Below are positions 1-8,294 of a stretch of DNA of 64,000 nt, in pieces (within the stretch, counting starts at the first letter, position 1; every line of letters begins with the position of its first letter). Position numbers and translations under genes: made by a program. Below the pieces are notes generated by a model, which had not been told where the DNA came from, did not search any database, and was given only the letters and a program-made list of their open reading frames with translations. Origin of the DNA: Stappia stellulata (lineage in GTDB: Bacteria > Pseudomonadota > Alphaproteobacteria > Rhizobiales > Stappiaceae); the NCBI RefSeq assembly GCF_020176715.1, contig NZ_JAIVMF010000016.1, positions 1-64,000 of the forward strand, given 5' to 3'.

Positions 1-222
1 GACGACCAGGCGCCGCGGCGTGGCGGCGGCAAGCCGAAGGGCAAGCCGCGCCCTGCTGGCGAAGGCTCCGGCCGCCCGGCCGGCGGCAAGCCCGGCGGAC
101 CGCGCCCGGACAAGACGGGCGGGCGTGGCGGCCGTCCGGCCAAGGGCGGGACGATCGATCCGGATTCGCCCTTCGCCAAGCTCGCTGCGCTGAAGGCGGA
201 CCTGGAAAAGAAGCCGCGCTGA
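1..222 (+). CDS. C-terminus of a helicase-like protein (5' partial)
   Basis: Frame 1 is open from the first base to a TGA at 220-222, giving the last 73 residues of a protein that starts outside the window. The tail is a low-complexity Gly/Lys/Arg/Pro segment followed by a short conserved-looking end with the motif DSPFAKLAALKADL. In rhizobia-like genomes the gene directly before an HslR-like S4 protein and fdxA is usually a Suv3-type superfamily II helicase with exactly this kind of basic tail, so I infer that family. No helicase motif lies within the visible part, so the assignment rests on synteny and the tail only. Confidence 0.6.
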   Translation, partial: DDQAPRRGGGKPKGKPRPAGEGSGRPAGGKPGGPRPDKTGGRGGRPAKGGTIDPDSPFAKLAALKADLEKKPR

Positions 223-303
223 GGCCAGCGCGCGCTGGAACGGGATCGCGCCGGCGGTGGCGTCCTGCGGGAGGCTCTGCCGGTCCGGTCGGGAGGCTGG
301 CGA

Positions 304-708
304 ATGGGTGAGGCGGACGCCGCGCTGCCCGTACAGCGGATCGACAAGTGGCTGTGGTATGCGCGGGTGGTCAAGTCGCGCAGCCTCGCCCAGAAGCTCG
401 TTGCGGCCGGCCATGTCCGGGTCAACCGCGACAAGGTGACAGCGCCCTCCAAATCGGTGCGCGCCGGAGACGTGCTGACGGTCTCCGTCGCCCGGACCGT
501 GCGTATCCTCAAGGTGCTGGCGCCGGGCGAGCGGCGCGGACCGGCACCGGAAGCGCAGTTGCTCTACGAGGACCTGACGCCTCCGCCGCCGCCGCGCGAT
601 GCCACGGTGGCCGATCCCGGTGCGCCGGCCCATCGTGATCCGGGAAGCGGCCGTCCGACGAAGCGGGAACGGCGGGAGACCGACCGCTTCCGCCACGGCG
701 AGGGGTAG
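304..708 (+). CDS. S4-domain RNA-binding protein, HslR-like heat shock protein
   Basis: 134 residues. The N-terminal part (about residues 9-60) is a classic S4 RNA-binding fold with the motif RIDKWLWYARVVKSRSLAQ followed by a GHVRVN turn. This is the pattern of HslR/Hsp15, which in other bacteria binds 50S subunits carrying stalled nascent chains. The C-terminal half is a basic Pro/Arg tail that is common in alphaproteobacterial members. The ATG at 304 follows a GGGAGG stretch at 290-295. It sits between the helicase tail and fdxA, as in related genomes. A role in ribosome rescue is inferred from the family. Confidence 0.85.
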   Translation: MGEADAALPVQRIDKWLWYARVVKSRSLAQKLVAAGHVRVNRDKVTAPSKSVRAGDVLTVSVARTVRILKVLAPGERRGPAPEAQLLYEDLTPPPPPRDATVADPGAPAHRDPGSGRPTKRERRETDRFRHGEG

Positions 709-981
709 CCCGCCGCGGCTGGTGCGCTGGCTGTGTCCTCCGCCGTTTCGGCTTTGCGTCCGGGCGCGGTTGCGGGGCATCGCCGGACAGGCGCGCGGAA
801 ACGGCTGGAAAAATCTTCCAACGACGCTATGAAACTCAACATATTCCGAACTTGATGCGCGCTGGCAAACCCGGTAGGCAATCGGTAAAAGGTGCCTTGC
901 CTCCGGCACGCAGGCGCGGTTCGCCGGAGGAGATGCGGGTGCTGCCGGTGACCGGGACGGGCACCGTCATGAGAGGATGCG

Positions 982-1320
982 ATGACCTATATCGTCACGG
1001 ACAACTGCATTAAGTGCAAATACACAGACTGCGTCGAGGTGTGCCCGGTAGACTGTTTCTACGAGGGCGACAACATGCTCGTCATCCATCCTGACGAATG
1101 CATCGACTGTGGCGTGTGCGAACCGGAATGCCCGGCCGACGCGATCAAGCCCGACACCGAACCCGGGCTGGAAAAATGGCTCGAGGTAAACACCGAATAT
1201 GCCTCGAAATGGCCGAACATCACGGTCAAGAAGGACCCGCTGCCGGACGCCGAGGCATTCGACGGCCAGGACGGCAAGTTCGAAAAATTCTTTTCCCCTG
1301 AGCCGGGCGAAGGAGACTGA
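982..1320 (+). CDS. fdxA: Ferredoxin, 7Fe type (FdxA)
   Basis: 112 residues, the usual size for FdxA. Cysteines C9, C17 and C21 with a nearby C25, and then C40-x2-C43-x2-C46-x3-C50 followed by Pro, match a bacterial 7Fe ferredoxin with one [3Fe-4S] and one [4Fe-4S] cluster. The C-terminal extension ([20 protein letters not shown]) is typical of the alphaproteobacterial FdxA group. It is a cytoplasmic electron carrier whose redox partner is not encoded here. Its position between the S4 protein and carD is a conserved alphaproteobacterial order. The start ATG follows the purine-rich GAGAGGATGCG. Confidence 0.95.
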   Translation: MTYIVTDNCIKCKYTDCVEVCPVDCFYEGDNMLVIHPDECIDCGVCEPECPADAIKPDTEPGLEKWLEVNTEYASKWPNITVKKDPLPDAEAFDGQDGKFEKFFSPEPGEGD

Positions 1321-1687
1321 GCGCTTTCGAGCGCGGCCCGTCCTGACAGGCGCCCTGCTGCCCCCGCCGGCGGCGGGGTTTGTGTGCGTTGCATTTGGAA
1401 ATCCACAGAAAATGTGGTATCGTCTTTCTCTAGTCGTCTGATCCTTGGATCTCCCCCCTCCCACGGAGGCTTTATGGTTGCAGCTTCCTCGCGACGTGCA
1501 GCGGGCCGAAGCTTGTTTCCATGACATTCACGAGTTGAGATCGTCGCAGGCAGGCTGAACACACCAGGACGGACACCGGCGGCTCGGATTTCCAGGCCGG
1601 AGGGCGTGCGTTTCTCCGAAAAAAGGTGGCGCGCGGGCGTCGACCAACGGCCTCTTGGCCGCAACTGCGCAGGAGTAATTAAGGCGT
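1321..1687. other. fdxA-carD intergenic region
   Basis: No gene is seen in these 367 bases. A GC hairpin (arms 1362-1368 and 1372-1378, followed by TTTGTGTG) may be a weak fdxA terminator. A small hairpin with arms CCACA/TGTGG lies near 1403-1417. The carD leader is long. An AGGAG at 1670-1674 is followed by an AT-rich spacer before the carD ATG at 1688. Confidence 0.5.
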
Positions 1688-2284
1688 ATGGCAACAACGG
1701 TGAAAAAAACCGCGCAGAGACAGGGTTTCAAGACAGGAGAGTTCATTGTGTATCCGGCCCATGGGGTCGGTCAGATCACGGCGATCGAAGAACAGAATGT
1801 CGCCGGATATGCGCTTGAGCTGCTGGTCATCAACTTCGAGCAGGACAAAATGACCTTGCGCGTTCCCGTCGCGAAGATCGCGAGCGTGGGCATGCGCAAA
1901 CTCGCCGATGCGCCGGCGGTCAAAAAGGCCCTCGAGACCGTGCGCGGGCGTCCGCGCGTCAAGCGGACCATGTGGAGCCGTCGCGCGCAGGAATACGAAG
2001 CGAAGATCAACTCCGGCGATCTGATCTCGATCGCTGAGGTGGTTCGCGACCTGTTCCGTTCGGACAGCCAGCCCGAGCAGTCCTACTCGGAGCGCCAGCT
2101 CTATGAGGCGGCTCTTGATCGCATGTCGCGCGAGATCGCGGCGGTGAACAAGTGCTCCGACACGGAAGCGATCCGCCAGATCGAGCAGAATCTCGCCAAG
2201 TCCGCCAGCCGCAAGGCTGCCGCGGAAGCCGCGGCCGCCGCCGCGGAAGAGGATGGCGAAGGCGAGCAGACGGCCGCCGCCTGA
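1688..2284 (+). CDS. carD: CarD-family transcriptional regulator
   Basis: 198 residues. The N-terminal RNA polymerase-interacting (CarD/TRCF RID) domain opens with FKTGEFIVYPAHGVGQI and runs to about residue 75. A helical C-terminal DNA-binding domain follows, with basic patches including KRTMWSRRAQEYE. The last 30 residues are an Ala/Glu-rich low-complexity tail. CarD binds the RNAP beta subunit and stabilises open complexes, notably at rRNA promoters in other bacteria. It has its own strong terminator downstream and a long leader upstream, so it is probably monocistronic. Confidence 0.95.
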   Translation: MATTVKKTAQRQGFKTGEFIVYPAHGVGQITAIEEQNVAGYALELLVINFEQDKMTLRVPVAKIASVGMRKLADAPAVKKALETVRGRPRVKRTMWSRRAQEYEAKINSGDLISIAEVVRDLFRSDSQPEQSYSERQLYEAALDRMSREIAAVNKCSDTEAIRQIEQNLAKSASRKAAAEAAAAAAEEDGEGEQTAAA

Positions 2285-2320
2285 GGCGCAAGCCGCGCGA
2301 TCGTCCGTTCCCAAAAGATT

Positions 2321-2351
2321 GCAGGCCCGGCCATGTGCCGGGCCTTTTTTT
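2321..2351 (+). terminator. Rho-independent terminator of carD
   Basis: Perfect 8-bp stem GGCCCGGC (2324-2331) / GCCGGGCC (2337-2344) with a 5-nt loop and a run of seven T at 2345-2351. A longer alternative pairing GCAGGCCC (2321-2328) with GGGCCTGC (2352-2359) also exists. Confidence 0.93.
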
Positions 2352-2631
2352 GGGCCTGCGCCCGGCCAGTCCGATTGTGTCGTTGCAAATCCGTCCGCGA
2401 ACGGTCGGCATTCCGCCTCAACCATCAGTAAATCTTATTGACTTTCCTGAAACTCGAATTGGTTCTGATCGACGGTGCGAGGCATGCTAAACTCCTTGAG
2501 GTTGCGGATGTGCGCGCACCGATGCGCCCGGCGACCAGCGTCCTGTTCGGAATTTGCGACGGCGGACTGAACCGATCCGGGTTTCCGCGCGTAGGACAGG
2601 GAAAGAATGCAACGGCGCGGAGGTATTGACC
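2352..2631. other. rpoH2 upstream region
   Basis: About 280 bases between the carD terminator and rpoH2. A moderately AT-rich stretch at 2420-2470 contains TTGACT near 2439, which could be a -35 element. I could not find a convincing matching -10. No gene is seen. Confidence 0.4.
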
Positions 2632-3501
2632 GTGAGCTACCTTTCCGGAAATCGTCGAGAGCTTGTCCGCGCGGCAATGAACGCGCCGTATCTTAGCCGC
2701 GAGGAAGAGCATCAACTTGCGCTCGACTGGCGTGACAATGATGATCAGGCGGCATTGGACCGTTTGAGTCTTTCCCACATGCGGCTCGTCATTGCCGTGG
2801 CGGCGAAATATCGCAACTTCGGCCTGTCGATGAGCGATCTCATCCAGGAGGGCCACATCGGTCTTCTGGAGGCCGCGTCGCGGTTCGAGCCGGAGCGCGA
2901 GGTGCGCTTCTCGACCTATGCGACCTGGTGGATCCGCGCGTCGATCCAGGACTACATCCTGCGCAACTGGTCAATTGTTCGCGGTGGCACCTCGTCGACG
3001 CAGAAGGCTCTGTTCTTCAACTTGCGCCGGCTGCGGGCGAAGCTCAGCAGCGGCACGACCCGCGTGACCGAGACGGAACTGGTCGGCAAGATCGCCGAGA
3101 CCATGGGCGTCAAGGTCGCCGATGTCGCCACCATGAGCGCGCGGCTCTCGGGTCCCGACACCTCGCTCAATGCGCCTGTGATGGAATCCGACGGATCGAG
3201 CGCGGACCGGCAGGATTTTCTCGTTTCGGACGATCCGCTGCCGGAGGAAATGGTCGGCGGCGCCATCGATACCGAGCGCCGCACCCTCTGGCTGGAAAGC
3301 GCGCTCGGCGTTCTGTCGGAGCGCGAGCTGCGCATCGTGCGCGAGCGGCGGCTGTCGGAAGACGGCGCGACACTCGAGGCGCTCGGCCACAAGCTCGGCA
3401 TTTCCAAGGAGCGTGTGCGCCAGATCGAAAGCCGCGCTCTGGAAAAGCTGCGCGAGGCGCTCTTGAAGGTGCAGCCCGACAAGCACGCCTATTGCGGCTG
3501 A
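2632..3501 (+). CDS. rpoH2: RNA polymerase sigma-32 type factor RpoH2
   Basis: 289 residues from a GTG at 2632. GGAGG at 2619-2623 sits 8 nt upstream, and the conserved protein begins just after it, so I reject the longer in-frame ATG at 2554. Region 2 includes SDLIQEGHIGLLEAA and RFSTYATWWIRASIQDYIL. The RpoH box QKALFFNLRR is present, and region 4 ends with a helix-turn-helix SKERVRQIESRALEKL. The opening VRAAMNAPYLSREEEHQLA is typical of alphaproteobacterial RpoH2 rather than RpoH1. RpoH2 serves oxidative and singlet-oxygen stress regulons in relatives. The specific regulon here is inferred. Confidence 0.93.
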   Translation: MSYLSGNRRELVRAAMNAPYLSREEEHQLALDWRDNDDQAALDRLSLSHMRLVIAVAAKYRNFGLSMSDLIQEGHIGLLEAASRFEPEREVRFSTYATWWIRASIQDYILRNWSIVRGGTSSTQKALFFNLRRLRAKLSSGTTRVTETELVGKIAETMGVKVADVATMSARLSGPDTSLNAPVMESDGSSADRQDFLVSDDPLPEEMVGGAIDTERRTLWLESALGVLSERELRIVRERRLSEDGATLEALGHKLGISKERVRQIESRALEKLREALLKVQPDKHAYCG

Positions 3502-3512
3502 CCTGATCCTTT

Positions 3513-3541
3513 GGCCCGGCGACGACACGCCTTGCCGGGCC
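3513..3541 (+). terminator. Possible hairpin after rpoH2
   Basis: GGCCCGGC (3513-3520) pairs with GCCGGGCC (3534-3541) across a 13-nt loop. No T-run follows, so termination is uncertain. Confidence 0.4.
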
Positions 3542-3631
3542 GGGTGCTTGAGAGTTGCTCCTCGCGGTCTTGTGCAGTACGACGGGACAAAAGGGTCTCC
3601 CGACCCGCACCGTTGTGCATAAGGACCTTCA

Positions 3632-4711
3632 ATGAGCACACCCCGGGCCTTGATCACCGGCGTCACCGGCCAGGATGGCGCCTATCTGGCGCGTCTGCTG
3701 CTGGACAAGGGCTATGAAGTCCACGGCCTGAAGCGCCGGTCGTCCTCATTCAATACCGGCCGGATCGATCCGATCATTCACGACCGCCACGAAGAGGGCG
3801 GTCGCTTTTTCCTGCATTACGGCGACCTGACGGATTCCTCCTGCCTGATCCGGCTCGTGGCCGAAATCAAGCCGGACGAGATCTACAATCTCGCGGCCCA
3901 GAGCCACGTCATGGTCAGTTTCGAGACGCCGGAATATACGGCGAATGCCGATGCGACCGGCGTGCTGCGGCTGCTCGAGGCGCTGCGCATTCTCAAGATG
4001 GAAAAGACCTGCCGGTTCTATCAGGCCTCGACCTCGGAACTTTACGGCAAGGTGCAGGAAGTTCCCCAGAGCGAGACCACGCCGTTTTATCCGCGTTCGC
4101 CCTATGCCGCCGCCAAGCTCTATGGCTACTGGATCACCGTGAACTACCGCGAAGCCTACGGCATGCACGCGAGCAACGGCATCCTGTTCAATCACGAAAG
4201 CCCGCTGCGCGGCGAAACCTTCGTGACGCGCAAGATCACGCGGGCGGTCGCGGCCATCGAGCTCGGCTTACAGTCGACGCTGTATCTGGGCAACCTCGAC
4301 GCCAAGCGCGACTGGGGGCATGCCCGCGACTATGCCGAGGGCATGTGGCGGATGCTGCAGCAGGACACGCCGGACGACTATGTGCTGGCGACCGGCGAGA
4401 CCCGGTCCGTGCGCGAATTCGTCGAGCGGGCCTTCGCCCGCGTCGGGCGCGAGATCGTCTGGCAGGGCGAGGGCGTGGAGGAAACCGGCGTCGACCGCGC
4501 CAGCGGCGATCTGCTGGTCTCGGTCGATCCGGCCTATTTCCGGCCGACCGAGGTCGACCTGCTGCTGGGCGATCCGTCGAAGGCACGCGAGACGCTCGGC
4601 TGGCGGCACACCACCGGGTTCGAGCAACTCGTCGACGAGATGGTCGATGCCGACCGGGAACTGCTGCAGGTGGAGCGTCATGCCCGCCGCGCCTACGGAC
4701 GGGAAGACTAG
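3632..4711 (+). CDS. gmd: GDP-mannose 4,6-dehydratase
   Basis: 359 residues, a normal length for Gmd. This is an extended short-chain dehydrogenase. The Rossmann motif TGVTGQDG (residues 9-16) binds NADP, and the catalytic pair Y158-x3-K162 lies in [10 protein letters not shown]. It also contains the family signature [21 protein letters not shown]. It converts GDP-D-mannose to GDP-4-keto-6-deoxymannose in the cytoplasm, the first step to GDP-L-fucose. AAGGA lies about 7 nt before the ATG. The next gene, fcl, starts 3 bases after the stop codon, so the two form an operon. Confidence 0.97.
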   Translation: MSTPRALITGVTGQDGAYLARLLLDKGYEVHGLKRRSSSFNTGRIDPIIHDRHEEGGRFFLHYGDLTDSSCLIRLVAEIKPDEIYNLAAQSHVMVSFETPEYTANADATGVLRLLEALRILKMEKTCRFYQASTSELYGKVQEVPQSETTPFYPRSPYAAAKLYGYWITVNYREAYGMHASNGILFNHESPLRGETFVTRKITRAVAAIELGLQSTLYLGNLDAKRDWGHARDYAEGMWRMLQQDTPDDYVLATGETRSVREFVERAFARVGREIVWQGEGVEETGVDRASGDLLVSVDPAYFRPTEVDLLLGDPSKARETLGWRHTTGFEQLVDEMVDADRELLQVERHARRAYGRED

Positions 4712-4714
4712 GAC

Positions 4715-5641
4715 ATGGCCCGGCGTATTTTCGTGGCGGGTCACCGGGGCATGGTCGGATCGGCGATCTGCCGCCGGCTGGCAGACGAGCCGGTAGAGGT
4801 GGTCACCCGCTCCCGCCAGGAGCTCGATCTAACCGACCAGGCGGCCGTGCATGGGTTCTTTCGCGAAACGCCCGTCGATGCGGTGATCCTGGCGGCGGCG
4901 CGGGTCGGCGGCATTCTCGCCAACTCTGAGCGCCCCGTCGATTTTCTCTACGACAACCTGCAGATCCAGAACAACGTCATCCACGCGGCGGCCGAAGCCG
5001 GCGTTCAGCGTCTCCTGTTCCTCGGGTCGTCCTGCATCTATCCCAAGCTCGCCGAACAGCCGATCCGCGAAGACGCGCTGATGACCGCGCCGCTGGAGCC
5101 GACCAACCAGTGGTATGCGGTGGCCAAGATCGCCGGCGTCTATCTGTGCCAGGCCTACCGTCAGCAGCACGGGCTGTCCTACATCTCGGCGATGCCGACC
5201 AATCTCTATGGCCCGAACGACAATTTCGACCTGAAGACCAGCCATGTGCTTCCGGCCCTGATCCGCAAGTTCGTCGAGGCGCGCGACGCCGGCCGTGACG
5301 AGGTGGAGCTTTGGGGCAGCGGCACGCCGCTGCGCGAGTTCATGCATGTCGACGATCTCGCCGATGCGCTGGCGTTCCTGCTTGATGCCTATGACGGCGC
5401 GGAGCCGATCAACGCGGGATCGGGGCAGGAGATCTCCATCGGCGATCTCGCGCGGCTGATCGCGCGCGAGACCGGTTACAGCGGGACGGTGCGCCTCGAT
5501 CCGAGCAAGCCGGACGGCACGCCGCGCAAGCTGATGGATTCCTCGCGCCTGACGGCGCTGGGCTGGAGCCCGAAGATCTCGCTGGAGGAAGGCATTCGCT
5601 CCACGATCCGGTGGTTTGAGGACAATCGCCCGACCGACTGA
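4715..5641 (+). CDS. fcl: GDP-L-fucose synthase
   Basis: 308 residues. The N-terminal GHRGMVGS (residues 9-16) is the NADP-binding loop typical of Fcl/WcaG, and catalytic Y134-x3-K138 lies in QWYAVAKIAG. The SSCIYP motif and the NLYGPNDNF segment are family hallmarks. It epimerises and reduces the Gmd product to GDP-L-fucose for surface polysaccharide. It is tightly coupled to gmd. The FucA-like aldolase at 56641 is far away and on the opposite strand, so I do not link them. Confidence 0.96.
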   Translation: MARRIFVAGHRGMVGSAICRRLADEPVEVVTRSRQELDLTDQAAVHGFFRETPVDAVILAAARVGGILANSERPVDFLYDNLQIQNNVIHAAAEAGVQRLLFLGSSCIYPKLAEQPIREDALMTAPLEPTNQWYAVAKIAGVYLCQAYRQQHGLSYISAMPTNLYGPNDNFDLKTSHVLPALIRKFVEARDAGRDEVELWGSGTPLREFMHVDDLADALAFLLDAYDGAEPINAGSGQEISIGDLARLIARETGYSGTVRLDPSKPDGTPRKLMDSSRLTALGWSPKISLEEGIRSTIRWFEDNRPTD

Positions 5642-5702
5642 GGCCGCCTCTCGCGGTTTCTCCCTTCACCCGGCGCGCCTTGCGCCCCAGCGGACAGACA
5701 CG

Positions 5703-6251
5703 ATGACCATCGAAAAGCTTCACCTTGGATGCGGGATCAAGCACATCCCCGGCTTCTATCATGTCGATGCGCTCGACTATCCGCATGTCGACCGGATCGG
5801 CCCGGTGGAAGACCTCTCCTTCATTCCCGACAACACCGTGAAGCTGATCTACGCGTGTCATGTACTGGAGCATTTCGGGCGCAAGGAATACAGGGACGTG
5901 CTCGCCGAATGGTGTCGCGTGCTTGCGCCGGGCGGCGTGCTGCGGCTGGCGGTGCCGGATTTCCAGGCGGCGGCGGAACTCTATCTCGCGCCCGACAACG
6001 GCGTTGCCCTGCCGCAGGTGCTCGGCCTTCTGGTCGGCGGACAGCGCGACCAATACGACTTCCACAAGATGGCCTTCGACGAGGAAACGCTCGGCGCGAC
6101 CCTGCGCGAGGTCGGTTTCTCCGACGTGCGCCTTTGGGACTGGCGAACGACCGAGCACGCGGACATGGACGACTACTCCCAGGCCTATCTGCCGCATATG
6201 GACAAGGAAAACGGCCGCCTCGTCAGCCTCAACATCGAAGGCGTGAAGTAG
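5703..6251 (+). CDS. Class I SAM-dependent methyltransferase, glycan-associated
   Basis: 182 residues from ATG 5703. A longer in-frame start exists at 5616, but that extension overlaps the end of fcl and looks non-coding. LHLGCGIKHIPGFYHVD (residues 5-21) is SAM motif I, and HVLEHFGRKEYRDVL with EWCRVLAPGGVLRLAVPDF is the conserved core of the Methyltransf_11-like family. These short proteins often sit in LPS or capsule loci. The 61-nt gap to fcl suggests the same transcript, so it probably modifies a sugar in the fucose-containing glycan. The substrate is unknown. Confidence 0.8.
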   Translation: MTIEKLHLGCGIKHIPGFYHVDALDYPHVDRIGPVEDLSFIPDNTVKLIYACHVLEHFGRKEYRDVLAEWCRVLAPGGVLRLAVPDFQAAAELYLAPDNGVALPQVLGLLVGGQRDQYDFHKMAFDEETLGATLREVGFSDVRLWDWRTTEHADMDDYSQAYLPHMDKENGRLVSLNIEGVK

Positions 6252-6313
6252 GCGATCCGTATCATGTCGCCGCCCGGCGGCGGTGTGTAGAGGCCGCCCC
6301 CGGGGCCGCAAGG

Positions 6314-7825
6314 CTACGGCGCCGGATCGGGAAAGCGTGTCGGGATCGGCGGGTATGGCCTCGCCACGGGCGCGACGGGAACGTTTTTGTCGAAGTCCGC
6401 ATCCGGGCGAAACATGTAGTCCCGGTCGGCCGACGCGCTGCTGGACGCGGTGGAGCGCCAGACCTGCAGCCGGGGACCGACGAAAACCGGTTCGAATCCT
6501 GCCGGCCCCTCGTCGCCGTCGGTCACGACATGCGAGATCGCAGGTCCCGCGGTTGCGAGCGTCAGGCCGTGATAGGGGAAATACACCGGCAGCGGCCGCG
6601 CGAGCGTGTAGTAGCCCCCCGACCGCAGCCAACCGAACTCCGGCGTCAGGCTCAGCACCGCCGTGGCATCGCGCTCGGTGCGGAGGAACCGCATGACCTC
6701 CGTTGCATCGATGCCCGTGTGCTTCATGCCGAACAGGCGCAGGTGGAACGGTAGATACACAAGCCCCGTGGCCACGATCCAGAACGGCATGAAACACGCG
6801 ACCGCCATCGCCAGCGGCCGGAGATCCCTGATCCGGTCGAGCAGGCGCGCCGCGAGATGTGCAAAGCCGATGGCGCCGAAGGGCATCGCCCAGGTCAGGA
6901 AGCGGATCTCCTTGTGTGCCGGAATGTGGAAGAACGCGATGCCGACGGCGACCGAGATCCAGATCGGCCAGCCGTTGCGTCCCATCAGCGCAAGACCCAC
7001 CAGCATGGCGATAAACACGCCGCCGGTCTCCTGCAGCGCCTTCCAGAGATAGAACCACAGCGGATGAACGCCGAACCGCTCGGACAGGCCGGCGACCATG
7101 TTGAGCCGGAAGTTTTCGACAAACGACCAGAACGGAACGCCCCAGGTGAAGAGGTCGACCAGCCCGACGACGGCGAGGACGACGAGGCCGCCGGCCGCGA
7201 TCCACACGGCCTGCCAGCGCAGGGCGATCAGCGAAAACAGCATCAAGAAGCCGACCACCGGCAGCAACTGGTAGCGGATCGCCAGCGTCAGGGCGGCGAG
7301 CACGCCGATCAGCAGGAGCCGTCGGCGGGTCGGCGGCCGCAACACGAGGACGGCGACCCAGATTAGCGGCGCCGACGCCAGCATCGACGGCATCGGCGTT
7401 GCGGCGGCATGCAGGAAATAGATCCAGAAACAGCCGATCAGAAAGGCCCAGATCGCTTGCCGCTCGGGCAGAAGTACTTGCGCCAGGCGATAGATCCCGA
7501 CCGGTATCGCCAGGCTGATCAGGCTGAATGCCAGTTCGACCAGGGGTTCATGCGGCACGCCGATCCAGTCGGCGAGGCGGATCACCCCGGCGATCCCGAG
7601 CGGCACGAACCAGGAGCGGATGCCGAAGGCCCATTCCCAGGTGACGAGACCATAGCCGTGCACGAGACGATAGGCCGGCTCGAGATACTGGAAGGTCTGG
7701 TCGGGATGAATGTAGTCGAAATTCGTCTGCGCCAGCAGAAACCGGAGGGCGAGGGCGCATGCCAGCACCGGCCAGAAAAAGCGCCAGGTCGTCTGCGGCG
7801 GAGGGAGCCGGAACAGTTGGTTCAT
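6314..7825 (-). CDS. GT22 (Alg9/PIG-B-like) mannosyltransferase-type membrane protein
   Basis: 503 residues from ATG 7825. The reading frame continues upstream but without membrane character. The N-terminal segment has an aromatic TM helix followed by the signature YIHPDQTFQYLEPAYRL and GLVTWEWAFGIRSWFVPL. This matches the HPDE..E......G..TWEW...RS pattern of glycosyltransferase family 22, better known from eukaryotic ER mannosyltransferases (Alg9, Alg12, PIG-B). About ten further hydrophobic helices follow, including a KEIRFLTWAMPF segment. It is an inner-membrane polyprenyl-phosphate-sugar-dependent transferase by family. It runs convergently to the gmd-fcl-methyltransferase operon. The donor sugar is inferred only. 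Confidence 0.8.
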   Translation of the reverse strand: MNQLFRLPPPQTTWRFFWPVLACALALRFLLAQTNFDYIHPDQTFQYLEPAYRLVHGYGLVTWEWAFGIRSWFVPLGIAGVIRLADWIGVPHEPLVELAFSLISLAIPVGIYRLAQVLLPERQAIWAFLIGCFWIYFLHAAATPMPSMLASAPLIWVAVLVLRPPTRRRLLLIGVLAALTLAIRYQLLPVVGFLMLFSLIALRWQAVWIAAGGLVVLAVVGLVDLFTWGVPFWSFVENFRLNMVAGLSERFGVHPLWFYLWKALQETGGVFIAMLVGLALMGRNGWPIWISVAVGIAFFHIPAHKEIRFLTWAMPFGAIGFAHLAARLLDRIRDLRPLAMAVACFMPFWIVATGLVYLPFHLRLFGMKHTGIDATEVMRFLRTERDATAVLSLTPEFGWLRSGGYYTLARPLPVYFPYHGLTLATAGPAISHVVTDGDEGPAGFEPVFVGPRLQVWRSTASSSASADRDYMFRPDADFDKNVPVAPVARPYPPIPTRFPDPAP

Positions 7826-8294
7826 CGCAAGCCTTTTCAGGGCGCGCCTGCAATCCGCCGGCGCCGGAAGGTCATTGTGTTGGTGTGGAAGGGCGCGCCC
7901 GGTCGTCCGTCGGGGCGCGCGCGGGATCTCGTTTCGTCCCTGCGCCGGCCGGCTGGCTAGCTGAATTGGCTGGTCAAGCGATGTCCTCGACTTCGGAAAA
8001 CTCGGTTTGGCGGTCGCATGAGGCCCTGCCGCCGGGCGGTGGAACGCTAGCGGGCCTCTTTCCGGTCCGCAACCGCCCGGTGCCCAGGGGCGGAACCGGG
8101 ATCGGGGCGGGGACTGGGACCGGGGTGGCGGGAGATGTGTCTTTCCGGAAGTTGACGCTGCTGCCAAAGCGGCAAGACCGGCAGGCCGGCTGACCCTTTC
8201 AGGAAGAAAGATATTTTGACTTGTGTCATTGTCTTGGTCGGGACGTTTTGAAAAGTTGCTTCCCCAAGTTTTGCTTACCTGCAGGGGTGAAGAC
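7826..8294. other. Intergenic region with G-rich tract and AT-rich promoter-like end
   Basis: No gene is seen in 469 bases. It holds a G-run cluster at 8087-8132 (annotated separately) and becomes AT-rich at 8205-8275, where TTGACT (8216-8221) could be a -35 element for the next gene. Spacing to a -10 is unclear. Confidence 0.5.
8087..8132 (+). other. G-quadruplex-forming motif
   Basis: G-runs of three or four bases at 8098-8100, 8104-8107, 8109-8112, 8116-8118, 8122-8125 and 8130-8132 are separated by loops of 1-4 nt. This satisfies the G3+N1-7 rule with more than four runs. It lies upstream of the DUF1254 gene on the coding strand. Confidence 0.6.
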
